A stretch of 5,212 nt of DNA from an uncultured Oscillospiraceae bacterium (GTDB taxonomy: Bacteria; Bacillota; Clostridia; Oscillospirales; Oscillospiraceae): contig CANRNA010000136.1 in NCBI GenBank assembly GCA_947631805.1, positions 1 to 5,212 on the forward strand. Direction: 5' to 3'. Below, piece by piece: positions 1 through 5,212 of this stretch (positions are counted from its first letter, which is position 1; every line of letters begins with the position of its first letter). The position numbers and the translations under genes are program-made. The notes beneath the pieces were generated by a model, which was not told where the DNA came from, searched no databases, and was given only the letters and a program-made list of their open reading frames with translations.

Positions 1-864
1 TCATACCCCCGTCCCGTCAAAGGGCGGGGTATATTCCCTCTCGGCGCTCGTCAGCTCCTGGGTGTAGCCCTCCAAAAGCCCCAGAGCAGCCATGTAATCG
101 ACGGCCCGCCGGTATTCTTCCGCCGTCAGCCGCCGGTCCGGCCCGCCGACCCCGTTGGGGGTGTACTGGCCCATCAGGCTCACAAGCACATCCCCAGGCC
201 GGAAGCTGGCCCGTATCCAGTCCAGCACATCAAAGGTATTGTTCAGCTGCCCTGGCAGCACCAGGTGGCGTATCATCACCCCCCGGACGAGCATCCCGCC
301 CCCGTCCAGCTCGTAGGGCCCCGTCTGGCGGAACATCTCCAAAATGGCGGCCTGGGCCACGGCGGGATAGTCCCCCGCCCCGGACAGCACCGCCCCCAGG
401 GCCCCGTCCATGTACTTCATGTCCGGCAGATAGACCTGCACCCGGCCCTCCAGGGCCCGCAGGGCCGGGACAGACTCGTAGCCGCCGCTGTTCCACACCA
501 CCGGAACGCCGGGCTTCGGGTCCAGCGCCCGCCTTATGGCGGGCAGGAAGTGGCCGCCGGTGACCAGGTTCAGGTTGTGGACCCCCTGGGCCTCCAACTC
601 CCGGAATATCTCCCGCAGCCGGTCCACGGATATGACCTTGCCTTTTCCCCCGGCGCTGATATCATGGTTCTGGCAGAACACGCACCGCAGGGCGCACCCG
701 GCGAAGAACACCGCCCCGCTGCCTCTCGTGCCGCTGATGCAGGGCTCCTCCCAGAAGTGGGGCGCGGCCCGGCTCACCACCGGGCTGTCTCCCACGCCGC
801 AAAAGCCCCTGTGGGTCCCGTCCCGCAGCGCGCCGCATTTTCTCGGACAGATGGAACAGATCAT
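1..864 (-). CDS. PflA-like radical SAM protein (COG1313/PflX type), substrate unknown
   Basis: Predicted radical SAM enzyme of 287 aa, complete, with its TGA stop at positions 1-3. Seen: the core CX3CX2C motif in GCALRCVFCQN (C57, C61, C64), which binds the SAM-cleaving 4Fe-4S cluster. A second cysteine group lies at the N-terminus (C3, C6, C10, C22; CxxCPRKCG then GFCG). Other family hallmarks are VTGGHFLP, WNSGGYES, YLPDMKY, IRHLVLPG, SLMGQYTP and a C-terminal TPPFDGTG. These match the COG1313 group of pyruvate-formate-lyase-activase homologues, whose physiological substrate is not established; no glycyl-radical enzyme is present in the window to act on. The ATG at 864 is chosen because GAGG (871-874) lies 6 nt upstream. 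An in-frame TTG at 870 would abut that site. The gene sits 16 nt behind the XRE regulator and is probably cotranscribed with it. Family call secure; function open. Confidence 0.93.
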   Translation of the reverse strand: MICSICPRKCGALRDGTHRGFCGVGDSPVVSRAAPHFWEEPCISGTRGSGAVFFAGCALRCVFCQNHDISAGGKGKVISVDRLREIFRELEAQGVHNLNLVTGGHFLPAIRRALDPKPGVPVVWNSGGYESVPALRALEGRVQVYLPDMKYMDGALGAVLSGAGDYPAVAQAAILEMFRQTGPYELDGGGMLVRGVMIRHLVLPGQLNNTFDVLDWIRASFRPGDVLVSLMGQYTPNGVGGPDRRLTAEEYRRAVDYMAALGLLEGYTQELTSAEREYTPPFDGTGV

Positions 865-870
865 AGTCAA

Positions 871-874
871 CCTC
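871..874 (-). promoter_or_regulatory. Ribosome binding site of the radical SAM gene
   Basis: GAGG on the minus strand, 6 nt before the ATG at 864. It decides the start: the alternative TTG at 870 begins directly at the end of this motif and could not use it. It lies in the 16-nt gap after the XRE stop codon. Confidence 0.7.
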
Positions 875-880
875 GTATTT

Positions 881-1468
881 TCAGGGAGCGAACCGCCGCC
901 AGAGCCACATCATGAACAGCGACACCGCCACGCCCAGCGCGCCCGCCCCGGCGGCCAGCAGGACTTTTTGATAGGGGCGCTTGCCCTCCTCCCGGGCCTT
1001 TTCGATCTCGGAGAGGGTCCTGCCCTCGGTGAAGGCCACGATCTCTTTGTAGGTCTGGATGTCGAACTTCTTTTTCCACTTCTCCACCCGGAAGGACCAG
1101 GCAAGGGCCACGGCGGCCAGGACCGACCAGGCCGCCAGGCCCCACCAATGCCACAGCAGCGCCAGGGGCACGCACGTGACGAGCATAGCCGCGAACAGCG
1201 CCGTGTAGATAGCGCTGTCCCGCCGAAAAGCCGCCTTCTCCTTCTCATCGATCTGCTTTTTCATTTCCGCGATGTCTCCTTTGACAAGATCGTCAAGGGA
1301 CACGGAGAACACCTCCGCCAGCAGCAGAAGGCTTTTTATATCCGGGCAGGTCTTTCCGTTCTCCCAGTTGGAGACGGACTGGCGGGTGGCGTATACCCGC
1401 GACCCCAGCTCGTCCTGGGAGAGGCCCAGCGCCTGCCGTCTTTTTCGTATCTGGCTGCCAAGCTCCAT
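881..1468 (-). CDS. XRE-family regulator with a C-terminal membrane domain
   Basis: Predicted 195-aa DNA-binding protein fixed in the membrane. Residues 1-65 form a Cro/C1-type helix-turn-helix (IRKRRQALGLSQDELG, then TRQSVSNWENGKTCPDIKSL and FSVSLDDLVKGD). A charged linker follows (about 66-84). Two hydrophobic segments lie at about 86-105 and 108-126, then a basic, amphipathic stretch, and a third hydrophobic segment at about 168-190 ending in WLWRR. Such HTH-plus-membrane proteins are common in clostridia; few have known signals. The ATG at 1468 is chosen because AGGAGG (1479-1484) lies 10 nt upstream; an in-frame ATG at 1498 has no such site. The TGA stop is 16 nt before the radical SAM gene, implying a two-gene unit. 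The only promoter-like elements upstream are poor (TTGATA at 1521-1526, TATGCT at 1494-1499, 21-nt spacer), so it may be read through from the glycosylase gene. Target genes and inducer unknown. Confidence 0.92.
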   Translation of the reverse strand: MELGSQIRKRRQALGLSQDELGSRVYATRQSVSNWENGKTCPDIKSLLLLAEVFSVSLDDLVKGDIAEMKKQIDEKEKAAFRRDSAIYTALFAAMLVTCVPLALLWHWWGLAAWSVLAAVALAWSFRVEKWKKKFDIQTYKEIVAFTEGRTLSEIEKAREEGKRPYQKVLLAAGAGALGVAVSLFMMWLWRRFAP

Positions 1469-1478
1469 GCTTTCCGCG

Positions 1479-1484
1479 CCTCCT
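1479..1484 (-). promoter_or_regulatory. Ribosome binding site of the XRE gene
   Basis: AGGAGG on the minus strand, 10 nt before the ATG at 1468. It supports that start over the ATG at 1498, which is preceded only by a C-rich stretch without Shine-Dalgarno character. Confidence 0.7.
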
Positions 1485-1533
1485 TGCCCTGTCAGCATAG
1501 GGGAAAAACGGCAGGCTGTCTATCAAAGGTCTT

Positions 1534-2037
1534 TTACATGGCGGTGAACCGCCACAGGCGGGCCTGGTCCTCCGGGGCGGCGTAGCCGATGCCTATCCGA
1601 GGGGAGGCGGCGACGCGCTCTGGCACAAAGCCGTCGTCCTCCAGGCTGAGGGCGCCGCCCAGTACGGTGTCGTTCAGGCTCTTGTCGATGCGCAGCAGCT
1701 TTGTCACGCGGCCGGGGCCGGAGGCTCCCTCCACTCCCCGGATGAGCACCGCCTGGGGGTCGTCCGCCGGGCCGGTGACAAGATTGAGCATCCAGTGGAT
1801 GCCGTAGCACAGATAGACGTATATGGTCCCGGCAGGGCGATAGAGCACCTCCGTGCGCTTGGTGCGCCCGTGGCAGGCGTGGCAGGCGGTGTCGCTCTCG
1901 CCGTAGTACGCCTCCGTCTCCGTGATGCGCACACGGCAAACGCCCCCGTCCGGCAGACGCCGGACGAGGACCTTTCCCACCAGCTCCCGGGCCGCTTCCG
2001 GCGCGGGCTTATCCAATATACTCATAGGTATAGTCAT
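1534..2037 (-). CDS. aag: DNA-3-methyladenine glycosylase, AAG/MPG family, compact
   Basis: Base-excision repair enzyme that cleaves the N-glycosidic bond of alkylated or deaminated purines (family: 3-methyladenine, hypoxanthine). Seen, in 167 aa: ITETEAYYG with catalytic Glu42 (human AAG Glu125), Tyr44 and His53 (human Tyr127, His136), TIYVYLCYG with Tyr75 and Tyr78 (human Tyr159 and the intercalating Tyr162), Asn85 (human Asn169) and IRG with Arg100 (human Arg182). Then come SGPGRVTKLL and RIGIGYA. The active site is intact. The protein is shorter than the roughly 195-aa Bacillus enzyme: the stretch between IRGVEG and SGPG is very short, and the C-terminus stops soon after WRF. The ATG at 2037 gives a 29-nt overlap with apbE; an in-frame ATG at 2025 would give 17 nt. 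Neither has a good Shine-Dalgarno (GGA, 8 nt before 2037), which suggests coupling to apbE translation. Confidence 0.93.
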   Translation of the reverse strand: MTIPMSILDKPAPEAARELVGKVLVRRLPDGGVCRVRITETEAYYGESDTACHACHGRTKRTEVLYRPAGTIYVYLCYGIHWMLNLVTGPADDPQAVLIRGVEGASGPGRVTKLLRIDKSLNDTVLGGALSLEDDGFVPERVAASPRIGIGYAAPEDQARLWRFTAM

Positions 2038-3064
2038 CGCTGTTTTCCGTAAAGCCCTCCGCCAGGCCGGGCGTCACGACCACCCGGCCGTCGTCGGTGA
2101 TGAGCACCAGCTCAAAGCCGCCCACGCTGTCATAAGCCCGGTCGTAAAAATCCAACGCCTTTTCCTCTCCCAGCACGAACAGCGCCGTGGACAGTCCGTC
2201 CGCCGTCGCGCCGTCCGCCGTCACCACCGTGACGGAGGCCAACCCGTTGTCCACGGGGTATCCCGTGGCCGGGTCCAGGATGTGGATGTATTTTTTGCCG
2301 TCCTGCTCAAAATACCGCTGATAGCCCCCGGAGGTGACCACTGCCGTCTGGCCCACGCTCACGGTGCCCACGTAGGAGCCCGTGTCGTTGGGGTCGGTGA
2401 CGGCCACCTGCCAGGGCTTTCCGTCGGGTCGGGTGTCCCCCAGGGTCTGGACATTGCCCCCCAGGGAGAGGATGGCATGCTCCGCCCCGGCGGCCGCCAT
2501 GGCCTCCACGGCCTTCTGGGCCGCGTAGCCCTTGGCCACCGCTCCCAAGGATATCTCCGTCCCCTCTGGCAGCGTGACAGCCGGGCCGCTGCCGTCCACC
2601 ACGATGGACGGCGTGTTTTTTTTCGCCAAGAGCCTGTCCAGCTCCGCCGCCTCCGGCACCCGGTACTCCCCGGTGGTGAAGCCCCACGCCTTGATGATCG
2701 GGTACAGCCCCACGTCCAGAGCCCCGTCCGTGGCCTTGTGGATATTGGCCGCCGTGGACAATATATCACAGCAGTCCCGGCTCACCGTCACCGCCGTCCC
2801 CGCCGGGGCGGCATTCAGCGCGTATACGGAGCTGCCCTCCTTTTCCGGGTCCAGGTCCGCCGCCAGAGCGTTGATGGTCCCCACCGCCGCGTCCAGCGCC
2901 GCGTCTCCATCGTCCCCGTAGGCGGTCAGGAGCATGACCGTGTCCATGGCAAACAGCTGTCTCTCGTGCTTTTCCGCCGCCCGGTGACCACAGCCGCCCA
3001 ATAACAGGGCGGCTGCCAGTCCCAGGCATACAGGGAGCTCAAAGCTCCGCCTTGTGCGCCTCAT
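2009..3064 (-). CDS. apbE: ApbE-family FAD:protein FMN transferase, lipoprotein
   Basis: Attaches FMN from FAD covalently to Thr/Ser of target flavoproteins such as NqrC/RnfG-type or FMN-binding-domain proteins, outside the membrane. Seen in 351 aa: a basic N-terminus, a hydrophobic stretch and lipobox LGGC with Cys25 as lipid site. Family motifs follow: FAMDTVM (38-44), TDGALDVGLYPIIKAWGF (112-129), GAVAKGYAAQ (174-183), SLGGNVQTLGD (200-210), TSGGYQRYF (244-252), YIHILDPATGYP (259-270) and the metal-site segment ADGLSTALFVLG with Asp289 and Thr293. All expected core elements are present and the length is normal. The ATG at 3064 yields a clean signal peptide and overlaps the reductase gene by 26 nt; only a weak GGGA lies 5 nt upstream, so translational coupling is likely. 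No flavinylation substrate is encoded in this window. Confidence 0.96.
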   Translation of the reverse strand: MRRTRRSFELPVCLGLAAALLLGGCGHRAAEKHERQLFAMDTVMLLTAYGDDGDAALDAAVGTINALAADLDPEKEGSSVYALNAAPAGTAVTVSRDCCDILSTAANIHKATDGALDVGLYPIIKAWGFTTGEYRVPEAAELDRLLAKKNTPSIVVDGSGPAVTLPEGTEISLGAVAKGYAAQKAVEAMAAAGAEHAILSLGGNVQTLGDTRPDGKPWQVAVTDPNDTGSYVGTVSVGQTAVVTSGGYQRYFEQDGKKYIHILDPATGYPVDNGLASVTVVTADGATADGLSTALFVLGEEKALDFYDRAYDSVGGFELVLITDDGRVVVTPGLAEGFTENSDDYTYEYIG

Positions 3065-4061
3065 AGAATTCCCAGTAGTCCTTCAGCATGTACTTGAGCA
3101 CCTTCGGCGTGTCCAGGTGATAGGGGCACTTGGACTTGCACTTGCCGCACTCCAGGCAGTCCTTGATGCGGTTCATCTTCTCCTGCCACTCCGGCGTGAA
3201 ATAGGGCCGCCAGGGACTGCGGCGGATGAGCATATCCATCCGGGCGCAGTTGCGTATCTCGATGCCCTGAGGGCAGGGCATACAGTAGCCGCAGCTGCGG
3301 CAGAACTGGCCGCCCAGCTCCGCCCGGTCGGCGTCGATGACCGCCTGCAGGTCACTGTCCAGGGACGGGTCCTCCGCCCCCAGAGCCAGCCACTGCTCCA
3401 GCTCTTCCATGGTCTGCACGCCGTAAATGGGCACCACGTTTTTCTGCTCCTTCATGAAGGCGTGGACCACCCGCGCGTTGGACAGCAGGCCGCCCGCCAG
3501 GGCCTTCATGGCGATGAAGCCCACGTCGTGCTCAGCGCAGGAGCGGACCAGATCGTTCTCCTCCGGGCTGGACAGGTAGCTGAAGGGGTACTGCAGCGTC
3601 TCAAACCGGCCGGAGGCCACCGCCTCCTCCGCAAAGCGGATGGAGTGGCTCGTCACGCCGATGTGGCGGATATAGCCCTTTTCCTTGGCCTCCTGGGCGG
3701 CCTGCCACGGGCCGTTGTCGATCTCTTCCCAGTTGGAGACCATGTGGAACTGGAACAGGTCTATGTAGTCCGTTTTCATCCGCTCCAGAGAGCTCTGGAT
3801 ATGTTTGGCCACCATGTCGTGGTCCCGGGCCATGCTCTTCGTGGAGATGACGATATCCTCCCGCACGTCGGCCAGGGCCAGGCCGATCTTTTCCTCCGAG
3901 TCTGTGTAGGCGTTGGCGGTGTCAAAGTAGCGTATGCCGCCCTCGTAGGCCCGCCGGAGGATGCGGACCGCCTCGTCCTTGTCCCGCCGCTGGATGGGCA
4001 GGGCCCCGAAAGCAGGCTTTGTCACTGTGAGCTCGCTCTTGCCAAGCCGTATCGTCTGCAT
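3039..4061 (-). CDS. Aldo/keto reductase with C-terminal 4Fe-4S motifs (COG1453 type)
   Basis: Cytoplasmic oxidoreductase of 340 aa joining an aldo/keto reductase barrel (about 1-245) to an Fe-S tail. The complete AKR tetrad is visible: Asp47 and Tyr52 in YFDTANAY, Lys75 in ISTK and His106 in LFQFH; IRHIGVTSH (131-139) is also typical. The tail has two cysteine sets: C254, C257, C260, C263 in FCRSCGYCMPCP and C302, C305, C308, C312 in CLECGKCKSKCP. These suggest two 4Fe-4S clusters that could pass electrons to or from the barrel. Substrate unknown; the class is common in anaerobes. The ATG at 4061 is chosen because GAGGTGAT lies just upstream; the reading frame stays open far beyond it, but that part is antisense to the methyltransferase gene. 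It is the first gene of the leftward operon, directly behind the promoter at 4080-4108, and overlaps apbE by 26 nt. Confidence 0.95.
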   Translation of the reverse strand: MQTIRLGKSELTVTKPAFGALPIQRRDKDEAVRILRRAYEGGIRYFDTANAYTDSEEKIGLALADVREDIVISTKSMARDHDMVAKHIQSSLERMKTDYIDLFQFHMVSNWEEIDNGPWQAAQEAKEKGYIRHIGVTSHSIRFAEEAVASGRFETLQYPFSYLSSPEENDLVRSCAEHDVGFIAMKALAGGLLSNARVVHAFMKEQKNVVPIYGVQTMEELEQWLALGAEDPSLDSDLQAVIDADRAELGGQFCRSCGYCMPCPQGIEIRNCARMDMLIRRSPWRPYFTPEWQEKMNRIKDCLECGKCKSKCPYHLDTPKVLKYMLKDYWEFYEAHKAEL

Positions 4062-4065
4062 ATAT

Positions 4066-4073
4066 ATCACCTC
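4066..4073 (-). promoter_or_regulatory. Strong ribosome binding site of the aldo/keto reductase gene
   Basis: GAGGTGAT on the minus strand; its GAGG core (4070-4073) lies 8 nt before the ATG at 4061. It fixes the start against the upstream in-frame ATG at 4091, which falls upstream of the predicted -10 box and so outside the transcript. Confidence 0.85.
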
Positions 4074-4079
4074 AAAATG

Positions 4080-4108
4080 AGTATAACACATTTTCTGACA
4101 GAAGCCAA
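4080..4108 (-). promoter_or_regulatory. Sigma-A promoter of the leftward operon
   Basis: Minus strand: -35 TTGGCT (4103-4108), 17-nt spacer, -10 TATACT (4080-4085) preceded by TG one base before, making an extended -10. Predicted initiation falls near 4073, which would leave a leader of only about 12 nt starting at the ribosome binding site. It should drive the reductase, apbE and glycosylase genes. Seen as motif matches; activity is inferred. Confidence 0.7.
4093..4103. promoter_or_regulatory. Candidate operator: small inverted repeat in the promoter spacer
   Basis: TTCTGACAGAA is a perfect inverted repeat with 5-bp arms around one central base. It lies almost wholly between the -35 and -10 boxes of the leftward promoter, where a bound protein would block RNA polymerase. 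The arms are short, and a chance match within 120 bp is quite possible. It does not resemble the Bacillus LexA box. Confidence 0.3.
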
Positions 4109-4113
4109 TAGAT

Positions 4114-4142
4114 TTGCGCGGAGGGCCCAAGTGCTGTATACT
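4114..4142 (+). promoter_or_regulatory. Sigma-A promoter of the RNA methyltransferase gene
   Basis: Plus strand: -35 TTGCGC (4114-4119), 17-nt spacer, -10 TATACT (4137-4142). The -10 matches consensus at 5 of 6 positions, the -35 only at TTG. Initiation near 4149 would give a leader of about 33 nt. Its -35 is 5 bp from the -35 of the leftward promoter, so the two polymerases may compete for this region. Confidence 0.6.
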
Positions 4143-4168
4143 ATAGCGGACGGGATACCACACCGCCG

Positions 4169-4174
4169 GGGAGG
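4169..4174 (+). promoter_or_regulatory. Ribosome binding site of the RNA methyltransferase gene
   Basis: GGGAGG, 7 nt before the ATG at 4182. It supports that start over the in-frame ATG at 4080, which lies upstream of the predicted promoter. Confidence 0.75.
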
Positions 4175-4181
4175 GCACATC

Positions 4182-5000
4182 ATGGGCCAGATCATCGAGA
4201 TACGGGATATCGAAGCGCCAGAGCTGGATATATTTGCCCGGCTGACAGAGGCGCAGCTGCGCAACCGGCGGGAGCCGGAGATGGGCATATTCATCGCCGA
4301 GAGCCGGAAGGTCATCCACGTGGCTCTGGACGCCGGGTGTCAGCCCGTGGCCCTGCTCATGGAGCGGCGGCATATCCGGGGCCAGGGCGGGGACGTGATC
4401 GCCCGGTGCGGGGACGCGCCGGTGTATACCGGGGACCGGGAGGTGCTGGAAAAGCTGGCCGGGTATACGGTCAACCGGGGCATTCTCTGCGCCATGCGGC
4501 GGCCGGTCATGCCCGCCCCGGTGGATGTGTGCGCCGGGGCCCGGCGGCTGGCAGTGCTGGAGGGCATCGTGGACGCGGCCAATGTGGGGGCCATCTTCCG
4601 CTCCGCCGCGGCCCTGGGCGTGGACGGGGTGCTCGTCAGCCCTACCTGCTGCGACCCCATGAACCGGCGGGCGGTCCGGGTGAGCATGGGCACCGTGCTG
4701 CAGGTGCCGTGGGCATACGTGGACGGCTGGCCCCAGAAGGGGCTGGCGCTGCTGCGGGAGCAGGGCTTTCTCACCGTGGCCCTGGCCCTGACCGGGGACT
4801 GCGTGGACATCGACGACGCCCGGCTCATGGCCGCCGGACGGCTGGCCCTGGTGCTGGGCGCGGAGGGCGACGGCCTGAGCCCGCGCACCATCGCCGCCTG
4901 CGACGTGGCCGCTCGCATCCCCATGGGCAACGGCGTGGACTCGCTGAACGTGGCCGCCGCCGGGGCGGTGGCTTTCTGGCAGCTCCGTCCCCGGGTCTGA
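4182..5000 (+). CDS. SpoU/TrmH-family RNA 2'-O-ribose methyltransferase
   Basis: Predicted SPOUT (trefoil-knot) enzyme of 272 aa that transfers a methyl group from SAM to a ribose 2'-OH of tRNA or rRNA. The N-terminal part (about 1-105) resembles the L30e-like substrate-binding domain (GIFIAESRKVIHVAL). The catalytic domain shows all three SpoU motifs. Motif 1 is DAANVGAIFRSAAALG with Asn134 and catalytic Arg140. Motif 2 is LVLGAEGDGLS with Glu228. Motif 3 is IPMGNGVDSLNVAAAGAVAFW with Asn256. DPMNRRAVRVSMG (158-170) is also typical. The exact RNA target cannot be read from sequence; TrmH, RlmB and TsnR relatives differ in target. The start is set by GGGAGG 7 nt upstream, and longer upstream frames are antisense to the reductase gene. 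It is transcribed alone, 85 nt before a tRNA gene. No clear terminator follows; a T-run at 5012-5017 lacks a good hairpin. Arginine is encoded mostly by CGG (22 of 27). Confidence 0.95.
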   Translation: MGQIIEIRDIEAPELDIFARLTEAQLRNRREPEMGIFIAESRKVIHVALDAGCQPVALLMERRHIRGQGGDVIARCGDAPVYTGDREVLEKLAGYTVNRGILCAMRRPVMPAPVDVCAGARRLAVLEGIVDAANVGAIFRSAAALGVDGVLVSPTCCDPMNRRAVRVSMGTVLQVPWAYVDGWPQKGLALLREQGFLTVALALTGDCVDIDDARLMAAGRLALVLGAEGDGLSPRTIAACDVAARIPMGNGVDSLNVAAAGAVAFWQLRPRV

Positions 5001-5039
5001 ACCGTCCGCTATTTTTTCAAAGAAATACAAAAGTCGTCC

Positions 5040-5068
5040 TTGATATTCCCGCCGCGATGCGTTATAAT
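5040..5068 (+). promoter_or_regulatory. Near-consensus sigma-A promoter of tRNA-Arg
   Basis: TTGATA (5040-5045), 17-nt spacer, perfect TATAAT (5063-5068). Initiation near 5075 would leave about 11 nt of 5' leader before the tRNA for RNase P to remove. This is the best promoter match in the window, as expected for a stable RNA gene. Confidence 0.85.
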
Positions 5069-5085
5069 AGCAAGGCTTTGAATAA

Positions 5086-5162
<77 letters not shown>

Positions 5163-5166
5163 TGAC

Positions 5167-5211
5167 GAGTACCCATAAGGGACTTGAGTTCCCTTGTGGG
5201 TATTCTCTTTT
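5167..5211 (+). terminator. Intrinsic terminator after tRNA-Arg
   Basis: A 16-bp stem (5167-5182 with 5190-5205, two G-U pairs) around a 7-nt loop, followed by TCTTTT (5206-5211) at the window edge. It starts only 4 nt after the tRNA CCA. If the U-run continues beyond the window it would be stronger still. Confidence 0.85.
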
Positions 5212-5212
5212 A

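Noticed and set aside
865..870. TTG start at 870 for the radical SAM gene.
   Set aside because: It abuts the GAGG motif, leaving no spacing, whereas the ATG at 864 is correctly spaced.
1469..1498. ATG start at 1498 for the XRE regulator.
   Set aside because: No ribosome binding site precedes it, and the extra ten residues lie outside the helix-turn-helix homology.
1494..1526. Promoter for the XRE gene (TTGATA and TATGCT on the minus strand).
   Set aside because: The 21-nt spacer and poor -10 box are too weak to annotate as a feature.
1539..1554. Hairpin (GGCGG, 4-nt loop, CCGCC) at the end of the glycosylase gene as a terminator.
   Set aside because: The stem is short, lies inside the coding sequence and is followed by a purine-rich stretch, not a T-run, on the minus strand.
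265..3004. Several long plus-strand open frames (265-915, 536-1585, 1922-3004).
   Set aside because: They lie opposite well-recognised minus-strand genes, are rich in Arg, Pro, Gly and His, and show no family motifs. Long antisense frames are expected in GC-rich DNA.
3054..4181. An open plus-strand frame that would extend the methyltransferase upstream.
   Set aside because: It is antisense to the reductase gene and runs through the divergent promoter region; homology begins after the ATG at 4182, which has its own ribosome binding site.
5001..5017. Terminator after the methyltransferase gene.
   Set aside because: Only about 3 bp can pair (GGT/ACC) and a gap separates them from the T-run.
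4062..5030. An open minus-strand frame that would extend the aldo/keto reductase by 323 residues at its N-terminus.
   Set aside because: It lies opposite the methyltransferase gene, has no family resemblance and low-complexity composition, and the strong ribosome binding site at 4066-4073 sets the start at 4061.

Overview
The window looks like a GC-rich chromosomal segment (over 60 % GC by eye) from an anaerobic member of the Bacillota, most likely a high-GC gut clostridium of the Oscillospirales type. The organism is inferred, not proven. The signs are GGAGG/GAGGTGAT ribosome binding sites, sigma-A promoters with 17-bp spacers, a lipobox lipoprotein, an XRE regulator with a membrane tail, and two oxygen-sensitive-looking Fe-S proteins. 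No mobile element, CRISPR array or phage gene was seen. No gap between genes exceeds 120 bp.

Layout: positions 1-4061 carry five genes on the minus strand. In transcription order they are a 4Fe-4S aldo/keto reductase (4061-3039), an ApbE-type flavin transferase lipoprotein (3064-2009), a 3-methyladenine DNA glycosylase of the AAG/MPG family (2037-1534), a membrane-anchored XRE regulator (1468-881) and a PflA-like radical SAM protein (864-1). The first three overlap by 26 and 29 nt and look like one translationally coupled operon. The last two are 16 nt apart and form a pair, set off from the operon by a 65-nt gap with no clear terminator or strong promoter. The radical SAM stop codon lies exactly at the window edge.

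Positions 4062-4181 are a 120-bp divergent control region with back-to-back sigma-A promoters whose -35 boxes are 5 bp apart. A small inverted repeat lies in the spacer of the leftward promoter. To the right, on the plus strand, is a SpoU/TrmH-family RNA 2'-O-ribose methyltransferase (4182-5000). It is followed by a tRNA-Arg(CCG) gene (5086-5162) with its own near-consensus promoter and a strong intrinsic terminator at the right edge.

Functionally this is a mix of housekeeping and redox genes: RNA modification and arginine decoding to the right, and redox, flavinylation, base-excision repair and an uncharacterised radical SAM enzyme to the left. I see no convincing new multi-gene system. The points most worth a second look are the mixed redox/repair operon, the compact glycosylase, the membrane-anchored regulator paired with an orphan radical SAM protein, the tight divergent promoter, and the match between the tRNA and the strong CGG codon preference of its neighbour.
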